Source: Lathyrus oleraceus (Eukaryota > Streptophyta > Magnoliopsida > Fabales > Fabaceae). Taken from it: a stretch of DNA of 64,000 bases. The notes beneath the pieces were generated by a model. It ran no database searches. It saw only the letters and a list, made by a program, of their open reading frames with translations, and was not told the DNA's origin. The stretch spans positions 359,792,377 through 359,856,376 of the forward strand of contig NC_066583.1 in assembly GCF_024323335.1 (NCBI RefSeq). Direction: 5' to 3'. A program made the translations under genes and the position numbers. Shown here in pieces: positions 10,682 to 23,400 of the stretch (positions within the stretch are counted from its first letter, which is position 1; each line of letters starts with the position of its first letter).

Positions 10682-13600
10682 TGTAGCGGTGTATTCGTCG
10701 CTATATGATTTATTGATTAAACCATAAGCAAAGCATACAATGAATCGAGTCGCCACCGCACTTTTATTTATCCTAAGGACTGGTTAAAAAGCGAACAAAA
10801 ACCTAAGAAGTTTTACACGTAGAAAACTAATGAAAAAGATCAGAGAGTCTGGGTAAGGGGTAAATTACGCAAATTGGAAGGTATTAGGCACCCATCACGT
10901 CCTAGGTACTCCTAGGGAGCCCTTTTCACACTTATTGTATAAAAATGTTTATTTGTTTTTGACATATTGTGCAAACATGAATGGGATGATGAGAAAAGAA
11001 TGTACAAGTTAATTATTTTTGTGTTTGAACGGATGAACCCGTTGCCTACGTACCTTCCGTCAAAGGTAAGGATCAAAACGCCGTAGTTCGGCTAAAAGAT
11101 TTCCAAAAATTAGTGAGTTCATTTTAAAACACAAGCACTAAGGCTCTTCATTACCAATGGGAGAAAACTCAACCCGAATCAACAATCCACCATGCGAGGA
11201 CGGCTTCAACATACTAGTGAGGGGTTAACCCTATAATAAGTATGGAAGACTTACAATCAACTCACTAAGGATAAGGTAAGATTTACATCAACCACTATGG
11301 TAATTAAAACCTACGGCTAATGTATGAAAACATATTAACAATGGACAAAGCCAAAACAATTGAATGGGTGAAGTTAATTGATTATGATTATTCACAAAAT
11401 ATGGTCAAGGTGTGATTAAGATTGATTCAAAGAAGTGTTATGAAGAGTGAAGTTTGAAAAATCAAGCACTTATGGTCCAGGTTTCTAATTTGAAAAGACA
11501 TGAAGATGTTTGCACAACAAGTCAAAGTTTTTGAAAGCAAAGTGTGAAAAGGTTTAGGACAAAGAGGGTATGGATGATGGAATGTAAAACTTCTTAGAAA
11601 GGTTCACCTCTTGAAATCATATAGAAGATGATTCAAGTGTGTCCTTAGGAATAAGCAATGAGCAAGTAAAAATAAAGCAAGGTGATATCGGATGCCATCA
11701 ATGGTCTTATACCAATCTCACAAACAAAAGCGGATACCGGATACCAATAAATGGGTTTACACCAATCTCCTAAAACAAAACAATGATACCGGATGCCATC
11801 AATTGTCTTATACCAATCTCACAAAGCAAAAGCGGATATCGGATACCAATAAATGGGTTTACACCAATCTCCTAAAGTAAAACAAAACTTGGATGTCAGA
11901 TGCCAATCTATCTGGACTTATACCAACCTCCAAAGGATGATCATAGGAATACAAATGCCAACAACATGGACTTATAATTGCATCCTCACATACAACAAAC
12001 AAACAATGCACTAAGCAATGGACATGAGTGACCAAGTGAATTGGTCTTACACTCTGTCCCTTCCAAATCCTAGGAACAAAGGCCAAAGAACATGGTCTTA
12101 CAATTGTCCTCAATGGGTAAACTCAAACAAACCACAAGATATGCAATGATGATCATGCAATAATGAACAATCAATGATGATAAGTGCACAAAGGCAAGCA
12201 AGCATGCATGTACAAATGCAACAAACAATCAATCAAACAAAGTCATTTAGCACCCACTATAACCAAACAATTAGGCTCAATCAAAGGGTTAGACTATGAA
12301 GTCAACTGGAATAGGGTAAATGATGCTCTTAACCTTGACATTGAGAGCCAAGGTGAAGCAGATGAAAGGATATGAGGGGTGTGCCTCATCACTCTTATCC
12401 CTGGTCAGGGAGAGCATTGAATATCAGAAGGTGTGGGAGTTCAGAAAGATGGAACTCTCTCCACAAGTTAGACTCGATAGATCTTGGGTTTTTACTCACT
12501 ATGCATCAACACCTGTGGTGTGAGCAAGGTGAGTGACTCACAGAATAGTAGGAGATAGGCTACATATCTCTTTTGTCTACCAATTGCCTCACATGAGGTC
12601 TTTACCTGCTTGGGGACAAAGTTAAACAATCACAAACATCGCCTCTTAAGGAGGACTTCAGACAGTTGCCTGGCTAAATAACAAGCCAGGTCTTCCAGAC
12701 TACATGGAGACAAGAGAGTCTACCTCAATGCTTAAGCAAAGCAAAGCAATAGCAAGTTCTCAAAGGAACTAAAGCGACTATGGTACCTGAAATCAATCAA
12801 ATATAATCAATATACCAATCACAAAGTCAAAACAGACAAGTTATGAGCCAACAGTCAACACAATCAATCACATGTGCCAAGCACAAACTCAAAGCAAATG
12901 AGTTAGCATCCTACAAAATAAACCAAGTTAGTTCATCACAATCAATTAAACCAAACTCAATCAACTTGAATTAAACTCCTTAAAGCAATTGCTTCTTTAA
13001 CCTGAAAAAACAACTCAAATGTGAGAAGTAAGACCACTAGGACAAGCCTAGGGTCAAAAGGAGGTGAAAAATTCAAAACAGCAAGTGAAAATTGATCAAA
13101 ATCAAGATTTATCAAACAAGAATAGAATCCAATTGGTCTCACATCAAAACTATGCACCAAATCCATTTCATAATCTAAACATGTCAAACTATGCATTTTG
13201 GAATCACATTGGAGCAAACAGAATGATCACAATCAAACCAATACCAAAATAGCTCAATAAAATCCCAGAAAATTCAAGCTTAAACAGAACACATTCAATG
13301 AGCAGCATATCAAATTTCATGCTATTTGGACAAGGGGAAGTAAGTCAATGAAAATCATAAATTCAACACAAGTTCATACAAGCTCATACATGGCATCAAA
13401 ACATGCATCCACTTCAACCAATCATAAAATAGAGATAAAAGATGATAAATGAATGGGACTAAAACCATGGCAAACCTCAAGATGTCTACAATACACATGC
13501 CAAATTTCAAATTCATCCAATTAATAACCAGAATTTCACAAATCAAATGGGAACGTGTATCACAAAAAGTCAACAAATGACTAAACAGCAAATAAAATCC

Positions 13601-16110
13601 CAATCAAATAGGAAATGCCTTCATAAATCCCAGAAAAATTCACATGTAAAGTTAACATCTAGATGTAATCTCATGCAAAAGTCCAGAGCAAATCATGTTC
13701 AACAAGCATAGAAAATAAAATCAAGAAGATGCACAAAGCATGGCATGGCACACAAATGTAACACTCCAAAGATCATATCATATCTTTCAATCCAGGAACT
13801 CAAAAATTACAAACCACATATCAAAATGACCAGGAGTGAGTCTAGAATGCACATGTAAAATTTCACACATTTCCCATTAGGCATCAAGATTTCATGAATG
13901 GAATGGCAAAGCATATGCAAGAAACATACATGAACAAAGATATTAGACCAAAATAAAACACAGCCGTGCACAACTTGTGATATCATGCTCATAAAAAACT
14001 AGATGAAAAATGGAGATGGATGCAAAAATCCCCACACAATTTGGATCATCCAAGAATTATTTATGAATTTTTGAAGTTTAATCAAGAAAATGAAATAAAC
14101 ATTTAAGGAAATAAAATAAATTAATGCTGCGAATGGCAAACTTGTAATTACGCTGCGTTACAATGAAACGCAGCGTTTCATTTAATCCACATGGCGCCGC
14201 ATGATTCGCTGCCGAGCGCGGGAAACACAATTTGAACGCAAGGCGCAGGAAAAAATGGATCAAATCACAGTCCGGAGAAGAATTTTTGAACACCTTCATC
14301 GTGTTCTTCATGTTCTTCATGAACATGAACAAAATCTCACAAAAATTATCATGCCATATACCGTTCGAATCAGCAAGCAACATACATCAATAATCTAACA
14401 ATCATTTCAATTAATTTCACTCATGCTAACCAGATCGAGCAAAAACAAGTTTCACATTCAAATGTTCAGATCCACATAACTTCATCAATACCTAATGAAA
14501 ATTCATGATCTAAGTTGCAGTGTAATCTATGTTCCACGATCTACCTAAGCCACATGTTAATTTCAAGAATCGAAGCATTTGAAATCTCACCTTGTGATGA
14601 AGCTGCTCTTGATTTCGTGCTTTTCAAACCTCCAATTGCCAAAACAGATATTGATTGATGATGTGGAAGATGAATGGTAAAGATTATTCAGCTCAAAACC
14701 GCTCCAGCTCGAAGGAAATTCAAAATGCCATGTGAAGCCCCAAGTGCAACAGTGATGATTCTTCAAGGTTTTGGCCACGATCTTGTTCAACAGTTCTTCA
14801 ATATCCTCTGCAAATGATGATCAATACAATAAGAAGCAAAAAGAATGATGAATTCTTGATGAACAAGTGAAAAAAGTGTGAAAAGAATTTGAGAGAATTG
14901 AGAAATTTTCAGTTTGGATCTGAGATTGTGATTGTGGATCTGGATTTTCTGTTATGATTAGGCTCTTATACCCTCTGTTAATCCAGCTAATAAACATGAT
15001 TAAGCCAAATTGGAAGTGATTAGCAAGAAGCTCATGTTATGTCAATTGGCAAAATTGCCCTTATGTAAGTGTGATCAATGAAACAGTGCAGAAATCATGT
15101 GCTAGCAAGTCACAAATTCAATTTCAAGGCAATTAGAATTGGTTTGGCATGAAAAGGATGCATATTTTCAAAAATGATATTTTCCCACCAAAATTCAAAA
15201 TGAAACCACTTGAAAAATGACCTTTTTATGTGAAAGTTTTTGATGAAATGTAATGATGCATTATGATAGTACATGTTAAATGGGATTTGCTCAAAAAAGA
15301 ATCGCCCAAATTGGCCAAATGGTTTGTGAGTTATGCCACTTTGAAGTTCAAGATTTTTTGAAAATGATTTGATCATAACTTACCAACCATAAATGAGAAA
15401 TGAGTGTTCTTGGACTTTTTGGAAAGGCAAGAGCAAGATCTTCAATTTTTATATTGGACAAATTTTGATTTGAAGCTTGCTTGGACATGTAATTTTGAGG
15501 AGAATGACTTTCCATTTTTGGCAGCTGAAAATTACAGGTCCTTACTATTTTGGGAAACTTTTTGTCTGACCTCCAATTCCTTCACTGTGGATGTTTGACA
15601 TGTTATATGAGGCTTATATGGACATGAATGAGACCTTTCCAACCATCTCACACCTTCCAATCCCTGATTAAATGCACAGTTGACCACAGTTGACTTTGCT
15701 AGGGTTTTGGTTGACTGAGCCATGTTCTGATGAATTTCAAGCCTCTTCCACTTGAGATCTTGACTCCAAATGATATCACAACTTATATGAATCTCTTATG
15801 AATGATCATGGTGCCCAAATTCTTCAAGAATGGCCACCATCCATTGCTCAATGAATGATTTGACTGTTTGACCTAGTTTGCCTCAGCTGCAAGAAACAAG
15901 GTTAGATGACAATATTTTTGTACTTTTGGGTTAGTTAACAAATGAAAAGCAAGGATATACAAATGCAATACATGCTTGGTGATCAAGAACCACACTCACA
16001 AGATACCCACCCAATAGGAGGCAAGCAAAGGTGTACAATGATCCTTGAGGCAATGATATGATATGATGTGATGCCATGAGGGATCTTAGGGACAAAATTG
16101 GGGTCTTACA
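10682..16110 (-). mobile_element. 5' LTR of the Ogre-type element (5.43 kb)
   Basis: On the minus strand it begins TGTAAGACCCCAATTTTG and ends CACCGCTACA, giving TG...CA ends next to the PBS. A TATA-like GGTATAA lies at 14966-14972, about 1.1 kb from the 5' end, and the homologous older LTR has GGTATAAA at 16216-16223, so this is probably the promoter. The interior is non-coding, with a short tandem repeat at 11683-11940 and a PBS-like GAGTCGCCA (plus strand) at 10747-10755. Its length fits Ogre LTRs. Confidence 0.85.
11683..11940. repeat. About 52-bp tandem repeat, five units, inside the LTR
   Basis: Units start near 11683, 11733, 11785, 11834 and 11892. Each has a GATACCGGATGCC-like head, then ATACCAATCTC and a run of A-rich bases. 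Alternating units resemble each other most, giving a higher-order period near 102 bp. Confidence 0.75.
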
Positions 16111-16525
16111 GCTATGTGGAAGAATTTCAAGTTTCAATGGAGAGAAAAATTTGGAGGGAAGAAGAATTTGAGATCTAGAATGTGGAGTTATCAACAATTC
16201 TGTTAGGATTTAGCATTTATACCATGTGTTAATCCTACTGAAAATGTAATTAGGCATTGGTTAATTAGAGATTAGCAAAAATAAGGTGTATGACAAAAAT
16301 GGAAAGTGTGGAGGTGCATGGCAAATTGGACGTGAACAGTAACACATGCATGATCAATTTCACTTAAAATCATCTCATAAGCATAATGGCAATGGTATTT
16401 TGTTCATATGATGCACCAAATTTGAATTTCCAAATTTCCCTCCAAAATATTCATGAATGAGCAAATGATCATATGATGAAATTTCATGCAATGTAATGAA
16501 TGATTTGGAAAATACATGTCATAAG
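16111..16525 (-). mobile_element. Older Ogre-family LTR, left piece
   Basis: Colinear with 14820-15250 of the 5' LTR but clearly diverged. It includes the TATA-like GGTATAAA (16216-16223, minus). It is cut on its left by the Ogre-type element and on its right by the younger Tat-type element, and continues at 29080. Confidence 0.75.
16521..16525. repeat. Target site duplication ATAAG (left)
   Basis: The same five bases, ATAAG, occur directly after the element's right LTR at 29075-29079. Five bases is the usual size for Ty3/gypsy integration. Confidence 0.85.
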
Positions 16526-18271
16526 TGTCGCAACCTGAAAAATACAGTGCGCGAAAAAACAACCGGCGAAAGAAAAAGACAGGAGAGTCGCCACCGTGCG
16601 TTATTCATCCCAAAGGAGGGAAAGGAAACGCTCGAAGTAAACCTGAAAAAGGAAAGGACAAGACGGGGTCTCGCAACCAAATCTTGGGTTCGGGAGTCGG
16701 TTATGTGAAGGGAAGGTATTAGCACCCCTACGCATCCATAGTACTCTACGGGATCCACTTTTGTGGTTTTTGTCTAAAGGGTATGGGTTTACCTAATGTG
16801 TTTATTTACTAAAAAGGTTAAGAGAAATGACTCGCGCGGATGTCGCATCCACTGCATACGTATCTCATCTGAATATGAGAATCAGAGTCTTCGTAGCTCG
16901 GCTGACCTATGGGTTAGGGGATATGTGCTCGCTAAGACATCGCGTCTTATGCCTACGTATCTCATCTGGAATGAGAATCAGAGCAAGTCGTAGTTCGGCT
17001 AACTACGGGGTTGTGGATTGGGTTTTGGACGAACGACGTCACTACGCAATCTACCGGATGCTCGACCTTTGGAGACTTACTCGCCTGTAGTAGAAGGAGT
17101 AAACGTGTGTTATGGAGAAGAAAAATCAATGAAGGGTTTGTTTGCATTGTAGGAACGCGCATGCAAAAGGGTAATGAGGATAAGACCCCATAGCTCTTAA
17201 CCCTGGACAAAGGAACCTGCATAAAGTAAACACAAAAACATTGCCTCCTATCGAGGTCTTCCAGCTAGGAAAGCAGTAAAATGCGGGAAAAATGTAAAAG
17301 TACCACGCGGATAAAGATCCGAAGTAACAGCAATTAGAGGAATGGGAAACCCTGAGATCCTTCCAAGCTAACATCATCAAAGAAAGTGGGTCAGTACAGG
17401 TAATCGGAATGAACCTCCAGGGGTTATCCCACAAATAAAGTGGGAAACCACGCAAGTTATCCCTGCAAAAGTCATGTGCCTTCACAAAAACTCAACAAAA
17501 GGGTTAGTGAAACAAGATAGGGTAACCAAGAGTTGCCCCCAAATCAAAATGTAACCACATGAATAATTCCATCAAAATTCACAAAAAGCAACCAAGGGTG
17601 GGAGACCTAAACCTCTTGTCAAACACATGCATCAAAAGGGTATCAAATTCACCCATAATACCTCATACATTTAGAGCATTCAAATTAAAGGCATAAAGAT
17701 GATGGATATAAGGCAAACCTGATTGGAGAGCTTGATTGAAATTGAGTTGCACCCGTGAGGTTTACAAAACAATCTTTAGGGTTTATGTGAGGCAAAGGTG
17801 ATTCTGTGCAGTTGAGTTCCCTTCAGGGTTTGGAGGCTGCTCTGAACTCTGTTAGTTCTTCTCTCACTATCTTTTTCCTCAGGGTTTTGTTCCAAGGAAA
17901 CCTCAGAGTATTTTGCCTCCCTCCCTTTTTCTCAAGTGAATCTCCCAGTGTAACTCCAAGTGTGTTTTCCTCTACTGAAACTTCAGTATTTATAGACTGA
18001 TTTTCGTGGGTAGTGGGCTCAAATGAGGGAGACCCAAGTCCAAAAAAATTTGTTATATTTTATTTATTTATTTAATTAATTTTATTTATTTATTATTATT
18101 TATTTATTTTTTCGTTTCGTTTTTTTTTTTTTTAAGTTTCTTGGATCTAATTCTGATTGACATGATGAAATGCAATGTATCTAATGTTAAATGACCTAAA
18201 AATGAATGCATGCATGAGGTGTAACGCGTATGCTTCCAGGAAAAATGAAGGGTAAATTTTGGGGTATTACA
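16526..18271 (-). mobile_element. 3' LTR of the protease-less Tat element
   Basis: On the minus strand it starts TGTAATACCCCAAAATTTAC and ends CAGGTTGCGACA. It is nearly identical to 27333-29074. The TATA box CTATAAATA lies at 17987-17995. A PBS-like GAGTCGCCA (plus strand) lies at 16585-16593, about 60 bp from the inner end. Confidence 0.93.
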
Positions 18272-18285
18272 ACTGCCCCTATTCA
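18272..18285 (-). promoter_or_regulatory. Polypurine tract
   Basis: The minus strand reads AATAGGGGCAGT directly before the 3' LTR, where plus-strand DNA priming occurs in LTR elements. It is short and has one C and two T interruptions, so the call is mainly positional. Confidence 0.6.
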
Positions 18286-18527
18286 ATCAACTGGAGACCC
18301 GGAAAGAAGATGGCAGCTGCTTTCGTACTTTCGAGGTATCAAGGGATTGAATACAATAAAAGCCCAAAAATTTTCACTAAAGTGAAGTGAAGTAACAATG
18401 CCTGTCAGAATCGGCAAAGAGGTGGTCTTGAAAGAAGAATTCGTCTGGTACGGTGAGAGTCAGTCTGAATACCGAAAAAGAATGTTAACTTGGATACCAA
18501 AATAAATGGTAACACAGAAATAACCAT

Positions 18528-18881
18528 GGCCTGAATGCCGCTCATCAGTCTGAATACTGGAAATGACTTCGATCTGAACATCGGAAAATTGGCCTGAATG
18601 CCACAAGTCGCATCGACCTGAACGTCGGAAACTTCTTCGATCTGAACATCGGAAAGACTTGGCCTGAATGCCACTTCGATCTGAATATCGGGAAAACTGG
18701 CCTGAATGCCACTTCGATCTGAATATCGGAACACTGGCCTGAATGCCACTTCGATCTGAATATCGGAACACTGGCCTGAATGCCACTTCGGTCTGGATAC
18801 CGGAAAACTGGCATGAATGTCACTTCGGTCTGGATACCGGAAAACTGGCCTGAATGCCACTTCGGTCTGAATACCGGAAAA
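18528..18881 (-). repeat. 37-bp tandem repeats in the 3'UTR
   Basis: About nine copies, the last five regular, of a 37-bp unit reading on the plus strand ACTGGCCTGAATGCCACTTC followed by GATCTGAATATCGGAAC. Early copies are diverged and irregular. The period is not a multiple of three, so the reading frames through it are incidental. Such arrays are described in 3'UTRs of Ogre/Tat elements and can seed satellite DNA. Confidence 0.85.
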
Positions 18882-18949
18882 CTTCATGCCTGTCAGCATC
18901 GGCAAAAATATGGAAAGATAATAGAGGCGGCGCATGGGCCAATGACACT

Positions 18950-19750
18950 TGCTGGGGATAACCAAGGTGGGTCATGAACAATCTTCAGTCTGAGTACTGG
19001 AAACAACTTCTAGCTTATCACTTGGGATACCGAGAATGTTTTATGCTTACATGCATATGTTTGAATCTTTCAATGGCGTAATGCTCCATGAAAATGGAAA
19101 TGCTACGCGATTTGGGAGGATGCAATGCAATATGATTCTACATGCAGGGATGCGAAATGCTGGGTAGAATGCCAAGCTGAGGCAAGGGGATCTACTGGGG
19201 AAATGATCACCATCTTCTGGACCCTGGCAAGGCTGTTGGAGATGCACAGCGTAAAGAATTCTGTGGGGAAATGACCCGCCACACGGTGTTCTAGCAATGA
19301 CGAAATACCGAGATTCTGACTGGGGAGAGAACGACACTGAACACCTGCTGTTGGGGAAAGCGATAGTGGTTCTGGCAACCACGATTTGCGAGAGATGACT
19401 CAGCAAGGGAAGCAAACACCGATACGGTACCGAGGTTCTGCTTCAAGGAAAGAAACCATGGATCTGGCATTGGGATTATCGATCTGGCCTCGAACTCTAA
19501 GGAGCAGCCATTTCTGCTGGGAAGATACAGTTTGGCACTGTCAACTCCGCTGGGGATATATAGTCTGGCACTATCAACTCTACTGGGGAGTGTATGTCCT
19601 GAAACAAACGCTTGGGGAAGTACAGTGGTGAGAACCTGCTGGGGATTGAAGAATCCAACACTCTGATCAGCTCTGCAGGGATAAGACACCGGATTCGTCT
19701 GTTGGCGACTTCATTGGGGAAGATATTCACGATCATCTGCAGGGGATTTT
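18950..19750 (-). repeat. Degenerate repeats with a TGCTGGGGA core in the 3'UTR
   Basis: Around a dozen copies of CTGCTGGGGA or one-base variants on the plus strand, spaced roughly 25-50 bp, some within longer similar units (for example 19512-19600). The rest of 18886-20224 shows no coding sequence. Confidence 0.65.
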
Positions 19751-20224
19751 AAGGAAATGCCCCGAGGGTATCTGTTCTGAATAGACGATCCAAAGCACTT
19801 AAAATTTACAGCAATTTTAAATGTTTATTAAGCATGTACCTGTAAAGCCCTTATGTGTCATGATGTAATGTTTATCAAAAATTTGGACGTCATTTTTGCA
19901 AACAAAACAGTAAAATGAAAATGAAAACAGAGATATACTGAATAACACGATTTTATTGATTGAATGGCCTCTGAATAGGCATTTACATCAGGAAGCAATC
20001 CCTGGAAAGAGGTAATCGCACAAAAGATAAAAACAGAAATTAATCTAATGGCAATGTGAAATGGATTTCTATTGGGTTCCAATTCTGCTATGACTTGCCC
20101 GTCTTTAAGATCCTCCAGATAATCAACCTTCTGAAAAGGTGATTGGACTGTTTCCTACCTTTCGAAAATTTCCAGTCATCGACATGAGATGAGATTCAGA
20201 ACTAACTCAGAACGCAGTCATTCG

Positions 20225-20440
20225 CTTAATCCCTAACTTTTGCCTGGATCGCCCTTTTCGGGTTTTCAATCCACCGGGATACCAATTTTTGCCTAAGTTT
20301 CCTTTTCAGGTTTTCAACTTACCGGGTGTACGATATTTTCATTTTTAATCCCTAATTTTTGCCCGAACCTTTTCATTTTCTTGGTTCGTCGGGATGCCCA
20401 TTTTTGCCTGGACTATTCTTTTTACTGTCCAGCGGGTCTA
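20225..20440 (-). repeat. Degenerate tandem motif just after pol
   Basis: Four loose copies of a motif with TTTTTGCCTGGATCGCCC, GGGTTTTCAA and a CGGG end, matching 640-860 in the other element. It directly follows the pol stop. Confidence 0.65.
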
Positions 20441-20442
20441 TT

Positions 20443-23400
20443 TTATGCGAAGTATTTTTTAACTGCGTCTGAGTTCACAGGGGAAGTGAAGTTTTCACCA
20501 TCCATAGTTGCAAGCATTAAGGCCCCACCATCAAAAACCTTGGTGACAATATACGGTCCATCATAGTTAGGAGTCCACTTGCCCCTGTGATCTGTCTGAG
20601 GAGGAAGGATCCTTTTCAACACTAAATCTCCGACTTGGAAACAACGAGGACGCACTTTCTGATCAAAGGCTCTCTTCATCCGACTCTGATACAACTGCCC
20701 ATGACAAATGGCTGTCATTCGCTTCTCTTCGATAAGACTCAACTCATTGAACCTTGTCCGAATCCATTCGGCTTCGTCTAACTTGACATCCAACAAAACT
20801 CTTAGAGAAGGAATCTCCACTTCAACAGGTAGGACTGCTTCCATACCATACACCAGGGAGTAAGGGGTTGCCCCAATCGACGTACGTACTGAAGTACGGT
20901 ACCCATGCAAGGCGAAGGGTAGCATCTCATGCCAATCTTTGTACGTGACGACCATCTTCTGCACAATCTTCTTTATGTTCTTATTTGCCGCCTCAACAGC
21001 GCCGTTCATCTTAGGGCGGTAAGGGGAAGAATTGTGATGCTGAATATTGAAGTTCTGACACAACTCCTTCATCATTTTGTTGTTGAGATTAGAACCATTA
21101 TCAGTAATGATTCTTTCGGGAATCCCATAGCGACAAATGATTTCTTTCTTGATGAAACGGGCAACCACATGTCTGGTGACATTCGCGAACGACGCTGCTT
21201 CGACCCACTTGGTGAAATAGTCGATGGCAACAAGGATGAAGCGATGCCCATTGGAAGCAGTCGGCTCAATCTTTCCAATCATGTCAATACCCCACATAGC
21301 AAACGGCCACGACGAAGACATCACATTCAGAGGATTCGGCAGTACATGCACCTTATCAGCATAAATCTGGCATTTATGACACTTCCGAGCATATTTGAAG
21401 CAATCTGATTCCATGGTCATCCAGTAATAACCCGCTCTCAACAATTTCTTAGCCATTGCATGTCCGCCGGCATGAGTACCGAAGGAACCTTCATGAACTT
21501 CCTGCATTAACATGTCCGCCTCGTGTCTGTCCACGCATCTGAGCAAAACCATGTCGAAGTTCCTCTTATACAGCACATTGTCTCCGTTCAAGAAGAAACT
21601 TCCTGCCAATCTTCTCAAAGTCTTTCTGTCGTTGTTGGATACCCTTGCAGGGTACTCTCGATTCTTCAGAAAGCACTTGATATCGTGATACCAAGGCTTG
21701 TCATCGACTACCAGTTCAGCAGCAAACACATACGCGGCCCTGTCAAGGCGCATCACATCGATCCTGGGAGCATGGTTCCAGCGAATTACCTTGATCATGG
21801 AGGATATAGTAGCAAGTGCGTCTGCCATCTGGTTCTCATCACGAGGTATATGATACAATTTTACTGTTGTGAAGAAAGTCAACAGTCTTCTCGTGTAGTC
21901 TCTGTAGGGGACCAGAGTGGGCTGGAGAGTATTCCAATCACCATTCACTTGATTGATCACCAGAGCTGAATCTCCGAAGATGTCCAAAGTCTTGATTCTC
22001 AAATCAATGGCTTTCTCAATACCCAAGATACAGGCCTCGTACTCAGCTTCATTATTTGTGCACTCAAAAGTCAAACGAGCGGTGAAAGGTATGTGGGCAC
22101 CTTTCGGAGTTGTAATGACAGCACCAATTCCACTTCCTCTAGCATTGACAGCCCCATCAAACAACAAAGTCCACTTTTCGTTTGGATCAGGTCCCTCCTC
22201 AACAATTGGCTCTTCACAGTCTTTCATCTTGAGGAACATGATGTCTTCATCAGGGAATTCAAACTTCATCGGCTCATAATCATCAATCGGCTGCTCGGCA
22301 AGGTAGTCTGACAGAATACTACCTTTGATGGCCTTCTGTGACGTGTACTGAATATCATACTCTGTTAAAATCATTTGCCAACGAGCGACCCTTCCGGTGA
22401 GAGCTGGCTTCTCGAATATGTATTTCATTGGATCCATCTTAGAAATCAACAAGGTAGTATGGTTCAACATATACTGCCTCAGTCGGCGAGCAGCCCAGGC
22501 CAAAGCACAGCAAGTTTTCTCAAGCTGTGAATATTTGACTTCACAGTCGTTAAACTTTTTGCTAAGGTAGTATATGGCATGCTCTTTTCGACCAGACTCG
22601 TCATGCTGTCCCAATACACACCCCATCGAGTTCTCAGTCACTGATAGGTACATTATCAGAGGTCTCCCAGGAACTGGAGGTATAAGGATTGGAGGTTTCT
22701 GTAGATACTCTTTTATCTTCTCGAAAGCCCTTTGACAATCTTCATTCCACCTGATAGCCTGATCTTTCCTCAGCAATTTGAAAATTGGCTCACACGTGGC
22801 TGTTAGGTGAGAGATGAACCTTGCAATGTAGTTCAACCTCCCTAAGAAACTACGGACTTGCTTCTCTGTTCTTGGCTCTGGCATTTCCTGTATTGCTTTC
22901 ACTTTGTCATGATCCACCTCAATCCCTTTTCCGCTAACGATAAAACCCAGCAATTTTCCCGATCTCACCCCGAAAGTGCACTTGTTCGAGTTAAGTCTCA
23001 GTTTGAATTTCCTCAAACGCTCAAACAGTTTCTGCAAATTCACCAAATGTTCTTCTTCTGTCTGAGATTTGACAATCATATCATCCACATAAACCTCGAT
23101 TTCATGATGAATCATATCATGGAACAGAGTTACCATAGCTCGTTGATATGTTGCTCCGGCATTTTTCAGACCAAACGGCATCACCTTGTAGCAGAAGGTG
23201 CCCCATGGGGTTATGAAAGTTGTCTTTTCCATGTCTTCTGGTGCCATCTTGATTTGGTTATAGCCAGAAAAGCCATCCATGAAGGAGAATACCGAGAACT
23301 GAGCTGTATTATCCACCAAAACGTCGATGTGAGGTAATGGGAAATCATCTTTAGGGCTAGCTCTGTTCAGATCTCGGTAGTCGACACACATCCGTACCTT

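Larger units (their letters stand above)
1..16110 (-). mobile_element. Ogre-type Ty3/gypsy (Tat lineage) retrotransposon, 3' LTR outside window
   Basis: Read on the minus strand, the order is 5' LTR (10682-16110), PBS, leader, ORF1, gag, protease, intron, reverse transcriptase, two RNase H domains, integrase and a repetitive 3'UTR running off the left edge. An extra ORF before gag, an intron between protease and RT, very long LTRs and a PBS starting TGGCGACTC are known hallmarks of Ogre elements in legumes. Gag-pol is inactive as it stands: a frameshift near 7840 and in-frame stops at 6146, 3772 and 1000. ORF1 is uninterrupted. The right edge abuts a piece of an older, related LTR, so this copy probably inserted into that LTR. 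Its target duplication cannot be tested because the left end is missing. Confidence 0.9.

Noticed and set aside
16826..17485. Several 80-120 codon frames in the Tat LTRs (also at 27634-28187)
   Set aside because: Present in both LTRs, overlapping on both strands, and without any recognisable domain or codon pattern.
18405..18965. 186-codon minus-strand frame with repeated SFRYSDRSGIQ-like peptides
   Set aside because: It runs through 37-bp tandem repeats whose period is not a multiple of three; similar peptides appear in all frames. An artefact of the repeat, not a gene.
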